Shown here piece by piece: positions 51,355-59,506 of a DNA stretch of 64,000 bases; position 1 is the stretch's first letter, and every line of letters begins with the position of its first letter. Below the pieces are notes generated by a model. The model was given only the letters and a program-made list of their open reading frames with translations, did not search any database and had not been told where the DNA came from. The position numbers and the translations under genes were made by a program. Source of the DNA: Streptomyces sp. H27-C3 (GTDB lineage: Bacteria; Actinomycetota; Actinomycetes; Streptomycetales; Streptomycetaceae); NCBI RefSeq assembly GCF_030063415.1, contig NZ_JASITA010000019.1, forward strand, positions 62,001 to 126,000, written 5' to 3'.

Positions 51355-52185
51355 ATGTCGGACAGCCCCACCCGGCCCAGCTCACTGATCAATACGGTCT
51401 ACGGAGCGTTCCTGCGCCACCTCGGCGGATGGATCTCCATCGCCGACCTGATCACGCTGATGTCAGAACTGGACGTGGACAGCCAGGCGGTGCGCTCGGC
51501 CATGTCACGGCTGAAGAAGAAGGGCGTCCTGGAGCCCGAACGCCAGGGAACTACCGGGTACCGGCTGAGCCCGGCCGTCCATCCCATCTTCGACGAGGGC
51601 GACCGCCGTATCTTCGGCAGCCTGGAACCGGCGGACCTGTCCGACGGCTGGGCCATGGCCGTCTTCTCCGTGCCGGAGTCGGAGCGCTCCTACCGCTACC
51701 AGCTGCGCACCCGGCTGACCTGGCTGGGCTTCGGGAACATGGCTCCCGGCGTCTGGCTGGCGCCGGGCCGCCTTCTTGACGACGTACGCTGCACGCTGGT
51801 CCGTCTCGGACTCAGCGACTATGTGCACCTGTTCGCCGCCGAGTACGCCGCATTCAGCGATCTGCGTTCTACCGTCAGTACCTGGTGGGACTTCCCGGCG
51901 ATCCAGACCCAGTACGCCGCCTTCACCGACGCCTACGGTCCGGTCGTCGAACGGCTGTCGCGGCAGGGCGAGCCGGATACCACAGAGGCGTTCCGCCATT
52001 ACGTGCCGATGCTGACGCAGTGGCGCCGCCTTCCGTATCTGGACCCCGGGCTGCCCACCGAACTGCTGCCGGGCGACTGGAACGCGGTCGCCGCGCGCCA
52101 GGTATTCCAGGAACTGCATCGTGTACTCGCCGAACCGAGCCTGCGGCATGTACAGAAAGCCACCGGACTCGCGGCGCAGGCGTAG
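51355..52185 (+). CDS. PaaX-family transcriptional regulator
   Basis: A 276-residue PaaX-type regulator. A winged helix is seen in LINTVYGAFLRHLGGWISIA and AVRSAMSRLKKKGVLEPERQ, and the family core in WAMAVFSVPESERSYRYQLR with LTWLGFGNMAPGVWLAP. PaaX proteins repress aromatic catabolic genes and let go when they bind an aryl-CoA such as phenylacetyl-CoA. Located at the end of the salicylyl-CoA operon, it is the best candidate to bind the TTGACG-N2-CGTCAA palindromes at 33165, 42395 and 44722, with salicylyl-CoA or gentisyl-CoA as inducer. Binding is inferred, not shown. Confidence 0.85.
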   Translation: MSDSPTRPSSLINTVYGAFLRHLGGWISIADLITLMSELDVDSQAVRSAMSRLKKKGVLEPERQGTTGYRLSPAVHPIFDEGDRRIFGSLEPADLSDGWAMAVFSVPESERSYRYQLRTRLTWLGFGNMAPGVWLAPGRLLDDVRCTLVRLGLSDYVHLFAAEYAAFSDLRSTVSTWWDFPAIQTQYAAFTDAYGPVVERLSRQGEPDTTEAFRHYVPMLTQWRRLPYLDPGLPTELLPGDWNAVAARQVFQELHRVLAEPSLRHVQKATGLAAQA

Positions 52186-52256
52186 CCGGGCATTCCGAAT
52201 TCAGGGAACGCGGCGAGCGAGATCTCGGACCTATCGCACGTGTAACCTAGGGAGTG

Positions 52257-52933
52257 TCAGATCCAGCCCTGCAGGGACGCCATGAGACCCTCCAGGTCGT
52301 CCCGGTGGATGCAGTGGCCGGCCACGACCGCTACCTGGAAGCCGCGCTCTCGCAGTTGGTCCGCCGCTTCGGTGTCGATCGTCAGGCTCGGGTCGGCCAG
52401 CTGTACGAGTGAAGGCACCACGGGGGCGTCGGGCAGGTAGTCCCCGTCAAAGCCCGCGACGCGGCGCAGGAAGTCGCGGTCGAACAGGGCGAGCCCGCCA
52501 CCTCCGCGGCCTCGTCCCGCTCCGACCAGCGCGGGTTTGCCCGCCGGACGTTCGCGGGAGTGGCCTGGTCGACCATGTCGCGCATGAACGTGTACGTCTC
52601 GGGGGCAAGGCCGCCGAGACGCAACCCGGGATCGCAGTACACCGCCCGGGCCGGACTCAGGCGCGCCGCCGCGAGTGACAGTGCCAGCCCTCCCAGGGAG
52701 TGGCCCATTGCCATGTCCGCCCCGGTCGGCAGATTCTCTACCAGGTCGTCCGCCAGTAGGTCCGGCCGGTATTCTCCACGGCTGCTGCGCCCGTGGCCCC
52801 GCAGGTCCGGGGCCACCACCCGGTACCCGCGCTCGACCAGTCGTTCCTCCACCGCGTGCCACGTGCGGTGATCCGACATTCCTCCGTGGAGGAGCAGCGC
52901 TACCTTGTCGCCTTCGCCGCGCTCGGACTTCAC
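52257..52933 (-). pseudogene. alpha/beta hydrolase, frameshifted near 52493
   Basis: From a GTG at 52933 the frame reads VALLLHGGMSDHRTWHAVEE, PDLRGHGRSS and the nucleophile MAMGHSLGGLALSLAAARL, up to SERDEAAEVAG. The rest (LALFDRDFLRRVAGFDGDYL to VAVVAGHCIHRDDLEGLMAS) is in another frame. One missing base in gcgggctcgcc at about 52491-52497 accounts for the break. With the repair a normal about 225-residue hydrolase with catalytic Ser, Asp and His would result. The same caution about base-calling errors applies. Confidence 0.65.
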
Positions 52934-52987
52934 CCCGGAGTCGGTGCTGCAACCGACTTCGCGCAGAATGCTGGGGACCCTGGCTGA

Positions 52988-53365
52988 GCTGTACCCGGCA
53001 CAACGGCAGAGGCGATCGGGCGTCTCCTGGAGGAACCGACCTGGGAACGCGCGAACAGCCTGCCCATCGATCCGGTGCTCCGCGAATTCGTCGTCGCCGG
53101 GCTGCACAACATTGCCACCCCCATACTCCTGTCCGCAGGAGAGCGACAGAGCGTCGTGCCGAGCGAGGCGACTGTGGTGCTCGACGGGCGGCTGCTGCCC
53201 GGAGAGCAGCCTGAGCGCTGGGTCCATGAGATCCAGGAGGCCATCGGGGACTGCGTCGAGGTGACCCTGCTGCAGGGCAGGGTGAGCACTGCAGTACACG
53301 ACGATCCTCACATCCTCCAGGCTGCACGGCCTAGATGCGTGCCACGAAGGGCGCCTGACAGGTAA
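52988..53365 (+). pseudogene. M20-family peptidase fragment
   Basis: The plus frame from about 52988 reads IGRLLEEPTWERANSLPIDP, then SEATVVLDGRLLPGEQPERW and IGDCVEVTLLQGRVSTAV, which is the dimerisation-domain part of M20 metallopeptidases. It lacks both ends and the metal ligands of the catalytic domain, and has no start codon with a ribosome site. It ends in the terminator region before the aldehyde dehydrogenase gene. Confidence 0.55.
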
Positions 53366-53388
53366 AGCACCTGTTCAGGCGCGTTTTT
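53351..53388. terminator. terminator hairpin after the aldehyde dehydrogenase gene
   Basis: gcgcctgacaggt pairs with acctgttcaggcgc (one bulged base) around aaagc, followed by TTTTT on the plus side at 53384-53388. It is just beyond the minus-strand stop at 53396, so it can end transcription in both directions. Confidence 0.7.
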
Positions 53389-53395
53389 CCGGCGT

Positions 53396-54919
53396 CTAGA
53401 AGAAACCCAACTTCTTCGCCGAGTACGACACGAGGAGGTTCTTCGTCTGCTGGTAGTGGTCCAGCATCATCTTGTGGTTCTCCCGGCCGATGCCGGACTG
53501 CTTGTAGCCGCCGAAGGCCGCGTGCGCCGGGTACGCGTGGTAGCAGTTCGTCCAGACGCGGCCCGCCTGGATCGCGCGACCCGCGCGGTACGCCGTGTTG
53601 ATGTCCCGCGTCCAGACTCCGGCCCCCAGCCCGTACAGCGTGTCGTTCGCCGTCTTGATCGCGTCGTCGAAGTCGGTGAAGGAGGTGACGGCTACGACCG
53701 GACCGAAGATCTCCTCCTGGAAGACCCGCATGCGGTTGTCACCCTCGAAGATCGTGGGCTGGACGTAGTAGCCACCCGCCATATCGCCCTCGTACTGCAC
53801 CTGCTGACCGCCCGTGAGGATTTTGGCGCCCTCCTGCTGGCCGATGTCGAGGTACGAAAGGATCTTCTGGAGCTGGTCGTTGGAGGCCTGCGCGCCGATC
53901 ATCGTGTCGGTGTCCAGAGGGTGCCCCGGCTTGATCAGCTCGGTGCGGGCGATCGCCGCCTCCAAGAAGTCGCTGTAGTGACCGCGCTGGATCAGCGCGC
54001 GCGACGGACAGGTGCACACCTCGCCCTGGTTGAGCGCGAACATCGTGAAGCCTTCGAGGGCCTTGTCGCGCAGGTCGTCGTCCGCGTTCCAGATGTCGTC
54101 GAAGAAGATGTTGGGGCTCTTGCCGCCCAGTTCGAGGGTGACGGGCTTGATGTTCTCGGAGGCGTACTGCATGATCAGCCGCCCCGTGGTGGTCTCACCG
54201 GTGAAGGCGATCTTCGCGACGCGTGGGCTGGATGCCAGCGGCTTGCCGGCCTCCACACCGAAGCCGTTGACGATGTTGACGACGCCGGGCGGCAGCAGGT
54301 CCTCGATCAGGCTCATCCAGAAATGGATGGATGCCGGGGTCTGCTCCGCGGGCTTGAGCACCACCGCGTTGCCCGCGGCGAGCGCCGGGGCCAGCTTCCA
54401 GGTCGCCATCAGGATGGGGAAGTTCCACGGAATGATCTGGCCGACGACTCCGAGCGGCTCATTGAAGTGGTAAGCGATGGTGTCGTCGTCGACCTCGCTG
54501 AGCGTGCCTTCCTGGGCCCTGAGCGCCCCGGCGAAGTAGCGGAAGTGGTCGATGGCGAGGGGGATGTCGGCGGCGAGGGTCTCCCGTACCGGCTTGCCGT
54601 TCTCCCAGCTCTCCGCGACCGCCAGTTCTTCCAGATGGGCCTCCATCCGGTCGGCGATCTTCAGTAGGATGTTCGCGCGGTCACCGGCCGCCGTCCGTCC
54701 CCAGGCCGGCGCGGCGGCGTGCGCCGCGTCCAGGGCGAGCTCGACGTCCTCGGCCGTGCCGCGGGCGATCTCGGTGAACGTACGGCCGTTGATCGGACTC
54801 GGGTTCTCGAAGTACCCGCCGCGGACCGGCGGTACGTACTCGCCGCCGATCCAGTTGTCGTAACGGGGCTGGTACGAGACGATCGCGCCCTCGCTGCCTG
54901 GCGCGGAGTAACGGGTCAT
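53396..54919 (-). CDS. acetaldehyde-type NAD+-dependent aldehyde dehydrogenase
   Basis: A 507-residue aldehyde dehydrogenase: IPWNFPILMATWKLAPALAA, the base glutamate in TLELGGKSPNIFFDD, the nucleophile cysteine in LNQGEVCTCPSRAL, and FGGYKQSGIGRENHKMMLDH. This is the ExaC/acetaldehyde dehydrogenase II group that oxidises acetaldehyde and other short aldehydes to acids. The GAF-domain regulator gene lies upstream on the same strand, a pairing common for this group. The ATG at 54919 gives MTRYSAPGSEGAIVSYQPRY. Confidence 0.88.
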   Translation of the reverse strand: MTRYSAPGSEGAIVSYQPRYDNWIGGEYVPPVRGGYFENPSPINGRTFTEIARGTAEDVELALDAAHAAAPAWGRTAAGDRANILLKIADRMEAHLEELAVAESWENGKPVRETLAADIPLAIDHFRYFAGALRAQEGTLSEVDDDTIAYHFNEPLGVVGQIIPWNFPILMATWKLAPALAAGNAVVLKPAEQTPASIHFWMSLIEDLLPPGVVNIVNGFGVEAGKPLASSPRVAKIAFTGETTTGRLIMQYASENIKPVTLELGGKSPNIFFDDIWNADDDLRDKALEGFTMFALNQGEVCTCPSRALIQRGHYSDFLEAAIARTELIKPGHPLDTDTMIGAQASNDQLQKILSYLDIGQQEGAKILTGGQQVQYEGDMAGGYYVQPTIFEGDNRMRVFQEEIFGPVVAVTSFTDFDDAIKTANDTLYGLGAGVWTRDINTAYRAGRAIQAGRVWTNCYHAYPAHAAFGGYKQSGIGRENHKMMLDHYQQTKNLLVSYSAKKLGFF

Positions 54920-54992
54920 CGCGTTGGCCTTCCTCGGACGGCGCCGCCCGCTGTTGGACAGCGCCCGGACGGAGACTAGGGAGCCGGACGTT

Positions 54993-55005
54993 GCAACTCC
55001 GTTGC
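54993..55005. promoter_or_regulatory. inverted repeat upstream of the aldehyde dehydrogenase gene
   Basis: GCAACtccGTTGC is a perfect 5+3+5 inverted repeat 74 bases before the dehydrogenase start, in the gap between it and its presumed regulator gene. It is a candidate site for that regulator. Confidence 0.4.
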
Positions 55006-55033
55006 GCCCGCCGGGCCGATGACCCGCCCGGCA

Positions 55034-55069
55034 GTCCTGGCCTTCGGCCGCCCGGTCATCGGCCAGGAC
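55034..55069 (-). terminator. hairpin spanning the stop codon of the GAF regulator gene
   Basis: gtcctggcc (55034-55042) pairs perfectly with ggccaggac (55061-55069) around an 18-base loop that contains the stop codon. It may end or attenuate transcription before the dehydrogenase promoter. Confidence 0.4.
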
Positions 55070-56360
55070 CGGCGCTCAGCTCCGTGTCCAGTTCCCGCAC
55101 GCGCGCGTGCGCCGCGGGACGCTGATGCGCGGGCAGTACGGAATCCAGCGCCTGCCACACGGCCAGGTCGTCCTCGCCCCATGGGCTGTAGGCCCAGTCG
55201 GCCAGCAGCCCCGGATCCGCGCGAGCGATCACGGCCGCCCTCAACTGGTCCTCCAGGCGCCGCCGCAGCCGCGTCACCCCGGGCGCCTGCGACCCGGGCA
55301 GCAGGGGGCCCGCGTACGCGCTCAGGGCGGCGGCGACCGCCCCTGAACCCAGCCGTCGCGCGACGGTGCCGAAGTCCGCGTCGACCACGGCGGTGAGACG
55401 GTACGGCCGCGAGTGGAGCAGGTCGGGGCCGAGCAGGCGGCGCAGCCGGGACAGTTCGGCGCGCAGCGTGACCGGGGTGACCGACTCGTCCTCGTACAGC
55501 TCACAGAGCAGTTCGTCACCGGTGAGGCCCTCGGGGTGGCGGGCCAGCAGGACCAGGATCTCGCTGTGGCGGCGGCTGAGGCGCAGCTTGTGTCCGCCCG
55601 CCACCAGCAGTGCCTCGTTGCGCCCGAGTGCGTACAGCAGGGCCGAGCCGGTGACCGGCGGTTGAGGTGCGAGGAGCGCCAGATGGGCTTCCGCCGCGCG
55701 GGCCACGGCCTGGACGAACGCGAGGCTGTGCGGATGCGCGAGGCCGTCCCCGCCGGTGATGTCCACCGCGCCCAGCAGCCGCCCGGAACGCGGATCGTGC
55801 AGTGGCGCCGCGGCGCAGGTCCACTGCTGGACGGGCCGCCGGAAGTGCTCGGCGGCGAACACCTGCACGGGACGGTCGACGGCCAGCGCCGTGCCCGGGG
55901 CGTTGGTGCCCACGGCGGCCTCGGCCCAGCGGGCGCCCGGCACGAAGTTCATCCGCCCGGCGAGCTGCCGCGTCCGCGCGTGCCCCTCGACCCACAGCAG
56001 CCGCCCCTGCGCGTCGCACACCGCCACCAGGTGCTCGCCGTCCAGGGCGTACGTCCCCATCAGCTCACGGACGACGGGCATGGCGCGCGCCAACGGATGG
56101 CTGTCGCGGTACGAGCCGAGATCGTCGTCGCACAGCTCCACGCGTGCGTGCCCGTCGGGACTGACCCGCGCCCTGGCCGAGCGCCGCCAGGAGTCCGCCA
56201 CCACCGGGCGCACGGGCCGCTCTACGCGCCCCGCCGCGGTGAACGTGTCGTGCGCCCGGCGCAGGGCACCGAGCCGCGCGACCGGATCGGCGCCCGCTTG
56301 AAGAGCCACCCACGCGTCGGTCAACTCGGCCTCCCCAACGACGATTCCGGTTCCTGCCAT
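55056..56360 (-). CDS. GAF-domain transcriptional regulator (AcoR-like without sigma-54 domain)
   Basis: A 434-residue protein. The N-terminal part (VADSWRRSARARVSPDGHAR, then LLWVEGHARTRQLAGRMNFV and TALAVDRPVQVFAAEHFRRP) matches the GAF sensor of acetoin/aldehyde regulators such as AcoR. The C-terminal half has LRLSRRHSEILVLLARHPEG and VTLRAELSRLRRLLGPDLLH, a winged-helix DNA-binding region instead of the sigma-54 AAA domain. It probably controls the adjacent aldehyde dehydrogenase. The frame is open further upstream; ATG 56360 (MAGTGIVVGEAELTDAWVAL) is preferred. Confidence 0.8.
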   Translation of the reverse strand: MAGTGIVVGEAELTDAWVALQAGADPVARLGALRRAHDTFTAAGRVERPVRPVVADSWRRSARARVSPDGHARVELCDDDLGSYRDSHPLARAMPVVRELMGTYALDGEHLVAVCDAQGRLLWVEGHARTRQLAGRMNFVPGARWAEAAVGTNAPGTALAVDRPVQVFAAEHFRRPVQQWTCAAAPLHDPRSGRLLGAVDITGGDGLAHPHSLAFVQAVARAAEAHLALLAPQPPVTGSALLYALGRNEALLVAGGHKLRLSRRHSEILVLLARHPEGLTGDELLCELYEDESVTPVTLRAELSRLRRLLGPDLLHSRPYRLTAVVDADFGTVARRLGSGAVAAALSAYAGPLLPGSQAPGVTRLRRRLEDQLRAAVIARADPGLLADWAYSPWGEDDLAVWQALDSVLPAHQRPAAHARVRELDTELSAGPGR

Positions 56361-56459
56361 CGTCGTCGTGCCCGGGGAGCCCGACAAGCGCTGCACCGGC
56401 CGTTTTGTCAACGCCCGTCCCACGCGCCCCCGCCGCCCCGGGCGTTCCCGGGCGCTCGG

Positions 56460-56681
56460 CTATACCGGCGGGTTCTCCGACATGGTCGCGCCGAGCTGCG
56501 CGATGTCGCCGGGCGCGATGCCGGAGAGACCGGCGACCTCCCGCACATCGGCGCCCGCCCGCACCGCGGCCACGGCCTCCGTTTCGACGTCCAGCCGCGC
56601 GGCGTTGAGGGCCGCCTCGGCATCCCGCAGCCGCTTCACGGCCAGTTCCAGTACTGCCAGGTGCTTCTCGGTGTCGTCCAT
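56460..56681 (-). CDS. small hypothetical protein
   Basis: A 73-residue, mostly helical protein: MDDTEKHLAVLELAVKRLRD, then ALNAARLDVETEAVAAVRAG and VREVAGLSGIAPGDIAQLG. The second half resembles a short helix-turn-helix (REVAGLSGIAPGDIAQL). Proteins of this kind are common in Streptomyces with no known role. The gene lies 99 bases from the GAF regulator start. Confidence 0.6.
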   Translation of the reverse strand: MDDTEKHLAVLELAVKRLRDAEAALNAARLDVETEAVAAVRAGADVREVAGLSGIAPGDIAQLGATMSENPPV

Positions 56682-56787
56682 CCCTTGATCTTCGCAGGCT
56701 TCCCGGCTGCCCGGCCGAGAGGGGGTGAGCTCTGCGCGCCGGACGAAAGTTCGGGCACGGCCCCGGGCGGCACCCGACCGCGCCGGA

Positions 56788-57975
56788 TCAGTGGCCGTAC
56801 GCCGCCGGGTCGTCCAGTACCGCCCGTACGACCGAGTGCGCCGCGCCCAGCAGTGGCCCGTCCGAGCCGAGGCGCGAAACGGTCAGCGTGGGGCGTGCGG
56901 ATTCCGTTGTGCGCCGGGTCAGCTCCCGCTCCAGCGAGGGCAGCAGCCACGGTGCCAGCCGGGACAGTGCGCCACCCAGCACGATCGCCTGCGGGTCCAG
57001 GAGGTTGACCGCGCCGGCGAGCGCGACGCCGAGTGCCGATCCCGCCGCGCGCAGGGCACGTCGTACAGCAGGATCGCCCTCGGCCGCGCGGGTGGCCAGC
57101 AGGTCGACCGGCCGGGTCCCGGCCGTGAGCCCGGCCGCGCGCAGCACGGCCTCCTCGCCCGCGTACTGCTCCAGGCAGCCGCGTCCGCCGCAGGGACAGG
57201 GGGGACCCTCCGGTCGTACGGGCACATGCCCCAGTTCCCCGGCGTAGCCGTGCGTTCCGCGCAGCAGTCGGCCCTCGATGACCACGGCCGCGCCGATGCC
57301 GATCTCCACCGACACATGCACGAAGTCCTGCGGCGCCGGGTCGCCGCCGAGCCACAGTTCCGCGAGCGCGCCGAGGTTCGCCTCGTTGTCGACGCTCAGG
57401 AGGGGCCCGTACGGCAGGAACTCGCTGACGTCGACGTCCGTCCAGCCCAGGTTGGGGGCGCGGACCACTGTGTGGGTGTCCCGCGCGACGAGGCCCGGCA
57501 CGGCGACCGCGGTGCCTGCGGGCCGCAGCCCCTCGGCCTTGACCGCGTCCGTCACCTGCCGCAGCAGCTCGGTGAGTTCCTTGAGCACCGGCTCGGCCTC
57601 GCGGCCCCGGTTGCTGCCCTCCACCGTGGCGCGGGCGCGCACCTTGCCGTGCAGGTCCACGGCGCACACCGTGAGGTGGTCGACGCCGACCTCGGCGCCG
57701 ATGCCGACCGGGCCGTTGGGCGCGAGCGCCAGGGCGCTGCCGGGGCGGCCGACCGTCCCGGACTGTTCGCGTCCGAGCTCGATGAGCAGTCCGGTGCGGA
57801 TGAGTTCGTCGACGAGGGACGACACGGCGGCGCGGGTCAGTCCCACTCGGCCGGCGACAGTGGCCCGGGACAGCGGGCCGTGCGCGGCGACCGCGTGCAG
57901 CACCAGGGAAAGGTTGCGCCGCCGGATGCCCTGCTGGGTCAGCGGCCGGGTCAATGGCCCGGGCGTGGTGGTCAC
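56788..57975 (-). CDS. ROK-family transcriptional repressor (XylR-like)
   Basis: A 395-residue ROK protein with an N-terminal winged helix (LVLHAVAAHGPLSRATVAGR, then GLTRAAVSSLVDELIRTGLL), a sugar-kinase-like body (AVPGLVARDTHTVVRAPNLG) and the ROK zinc motif CPCGGRGCLEQYAGEE. It should sense xylose or a derivative and repress xylAB. The GTG at 57975 overlaps the xylB stop (GTGA), so it is co-transcribed and coupled with xylB. Confidence 0.85.
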   Translation of the reverse strand: MTTTPGPLTRPLTQQGIRRRNLSLVLHAVAAHGPLSRATVAGRVGLTRAAVSSLVDELIRTGLLIELGREQSGTVGRPGSALALAPNGPVGIGAEVGVDHLTVCAVDLHGKVRARATVEGSNRGREAEPVLKELTELLRQVTDAVKAEGLRPAGTAVAVPGLVARDTHTVVRAPNLGWTDVDVSEFLPYGPLLSVDNEANLGALAELWLGGDPAPQDFVHVSVEIGIGAAVVIEGRLLRGTHGYAGELGHVPVRPEGPPCPCGGRGCLEQYAGEEAVLRAAGLTAGTRPVDLLATRAAEGDPAVRRALRAAGSALGVALAGAVNLLDPQAIVLGGALSRLAPWLLPSLERELTRRTTESARPTLTVSRLGSDGPLLGAAHSVVRAVLDDPAAYGH

Positions 57976-59420
57976 GAGCTTCCCTCCTGGCGCAACAGGG
58001 CGTCGGCGCCGGTCAGTACGGTACGCAGTCTTTCCCGGGCGGCCTCGTCGGTCTCGGCCGGCGCGTGCAGCGGCCCGCACGCCGTGTCCCAGCGCCGTGC
58101 GACCGCCGCCGGGTCCTCGCCGGTGATCAGGGCGGCCGCCTGTGCGGCGGCGCCGAGGGCGACCAGTTCCTGCGAGGCGGGCACCTGCACGGCGCGGCCG
58201 GACAGCCGCTGCACGGTCTCGCGCCACGCCGTTCCCCGCGCGCCGCCACCGATCAGCAGGAGAGGCGCGGCGGGATCGGCGTCGGCGTCGAGGACGCGGT
58301 CCAGGCCGGCGAGCAGCGCGTACACCGCACCCTCGTAGGCCGCCTGGAGGATCTGCCCCGGCGACGTGTCGTGGCGCAGCCCGTACAGCAGGCCGGAGGC
58401 GCCGGGCAGATTGGGTGTGCGCTCGCCGTCCAGGAAGGGCAGCACCACCGCGCTGCCGCCCGCCTCGACCGCCTCCCGGTCCCGCCCGAGCAGCGCGGCG
58501 ATCCGGTCGACCGCCAGGGTGCAGTTCAGCGTGCAGGCGAGCGGCAGCCAGTCGCCGCGCGCGTCGGCGAAACCCGCCACGGTGCCGGTCGGGTCCGCGG
58601 AGGGGCGCGCGGAGACGGCGTACACCGTGCCCGATGTGCCCAGGCTCATCACCGGCAGACCGGGGCGCAGCCCGAGGCCGAGTGCGGCCGCCGCGTTGTC
58701 GCCGGTGCCGGGAGCCACCAGCGTGCCCTCGGCCAGCGGGAGTTCCGGCAGACGGCGTACCGTACCCGCCGCGTCGAAGGGGCGTACGACCTCGGGGAGC
58801 AGGGCGGGGGAGAGGCCGACGAGCGCGAGGATCTCCTCGTCGTACGCCTCTGTGCCGGTCGCCCACCAGCCGGTGCCCGACGCGTCGCCCCGGTCGGTGA
58901 TGCCCCGGCCGGTGAGCCGCTCGGTGAGGTAGTCGTGCGGCAGCCTGACGGCCGCCGTCGCGCGCGCGGCGTCCGGTTCGTTCTCGCACAGCCACGCCCA
59001 CTTGGTGACGGTGAACGCGGCGGCGGGCACGCTGCCGGTCCGCTCCGCCCAGGCCTTCGGGCCGCCGAAACGCTCGATCAGGCGCTCGCTCTGCGGTGCG
59101 GACCGTACGTCGTTCCAGAGCATCGCCGGCCGCACCGGGCGGCCCGCTTCGTCGAGGGTGACCAGGCCGTGCTGCTGGCCGCCGACCGCGATCGCCGAGG
59201 CGCGGCGGGCCGGAGGCCCGCACTGATGCAGGGCCTCGGTGAGCGCCTGCCACCACCTCTCGGGGTCGCTCTCCCGGGCTCCGCCGTCCCCGATGACCGC
59301 GTGCGGCGCCTGGCCGCGCGCCACGACCTCGCCGGTCGCGGTATCGACGACCAGCACTTTCGTGGACTGGGTGGAACTGTCGACCCCCACGACGAGCGGC
59401 CCGTGCGGTGCGGCAGTCAT
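57972..59420 (-). CDS. xylB: xylulokinase
   Basis: A 482-residue FGGY-family kinase: VVGVDSSTQSTKVLVVDTAT binds phosphate, AIAVGGQQHGLVTLDEAG and VLPFLDGERTPNLPGASG are typical of xylulokinases, and LLLIGGGARGTAWRETVQRL is the second signature. It phosphorylates D-xylulose to xylulose 5-phosphate. ATG 59420 has GGAGAAATC directly upstream. It is divergent from xylA and followed by the ROK repressor gene. Confidence 0.9.
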   Translation of the reverse strand: MTAAPHGPLVVGVDSSTQSTKVLVVDTATGEVVARGQAPHAVIGDGGARESDPERWWQALTEALHQCGPPARRASAIAVGGQQHGLVTLDEAGRPVRPAMLWNDVRSAPQSERLIERFGGPKAWAERTGSVPAAAFTVTKWAWLCENEPDAARATAAVRLPHDYLTERLTGRGITDRGDASGTGWWATGTEAYDEEILALVGLSPALLPEVVRPFDAAGTVRRLPELPLAEGTLVAPGTGDNAAAALGLGLRPGLPVMSLGTSGTVYAVSARPSADPTGTVAGFADARGDWLPLACTLNCTLAVDRIAALLGRDREAVEAGGSAVVLPFLDGERTPNLPGASGLLYGLRHDTSPGQILQAAYEGAVYALLAGLDRVLDADADPAAPLLLIGGGARGTAWRETVQRLSGRAVQVPASQELVALGAAAQAAALITGEDPAAVARRWDTACGPLHAPAETDEAARERLRTVLTGADALLRQEGSS

Positions 59421-59460
59421 GATTTCTCCGTTTCCAAGCCTTCCCAAGGATGCCCCCGGA

Positions 59461-59474
59461 TAACTAATTTGTTA
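59461..59474. promoter_or_regulatory. ROK repressor operator between xylA and xylB
   Basis: TAACTAATTTGTTA is palindromic at 12 of 14 positions and AT-rich in a very GC-rich region. It lies 32 bases before xylA and 40 before xylB. Position and form fit a XylR-type ROK site controlling both directions. Confidence 0.6.
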
Positions 59475-59506
59475 AGGGCCATGACGAAATAGTCGAGGGA
59501 GCGTGT

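Noticed and set aside
52234..52245. TCGCACGTGTAA as a fifth LacI-type operator
   Set aside because: Only the right half matches, and it lies between the 3' ends of two genes where no promoter is expected; probably chance.
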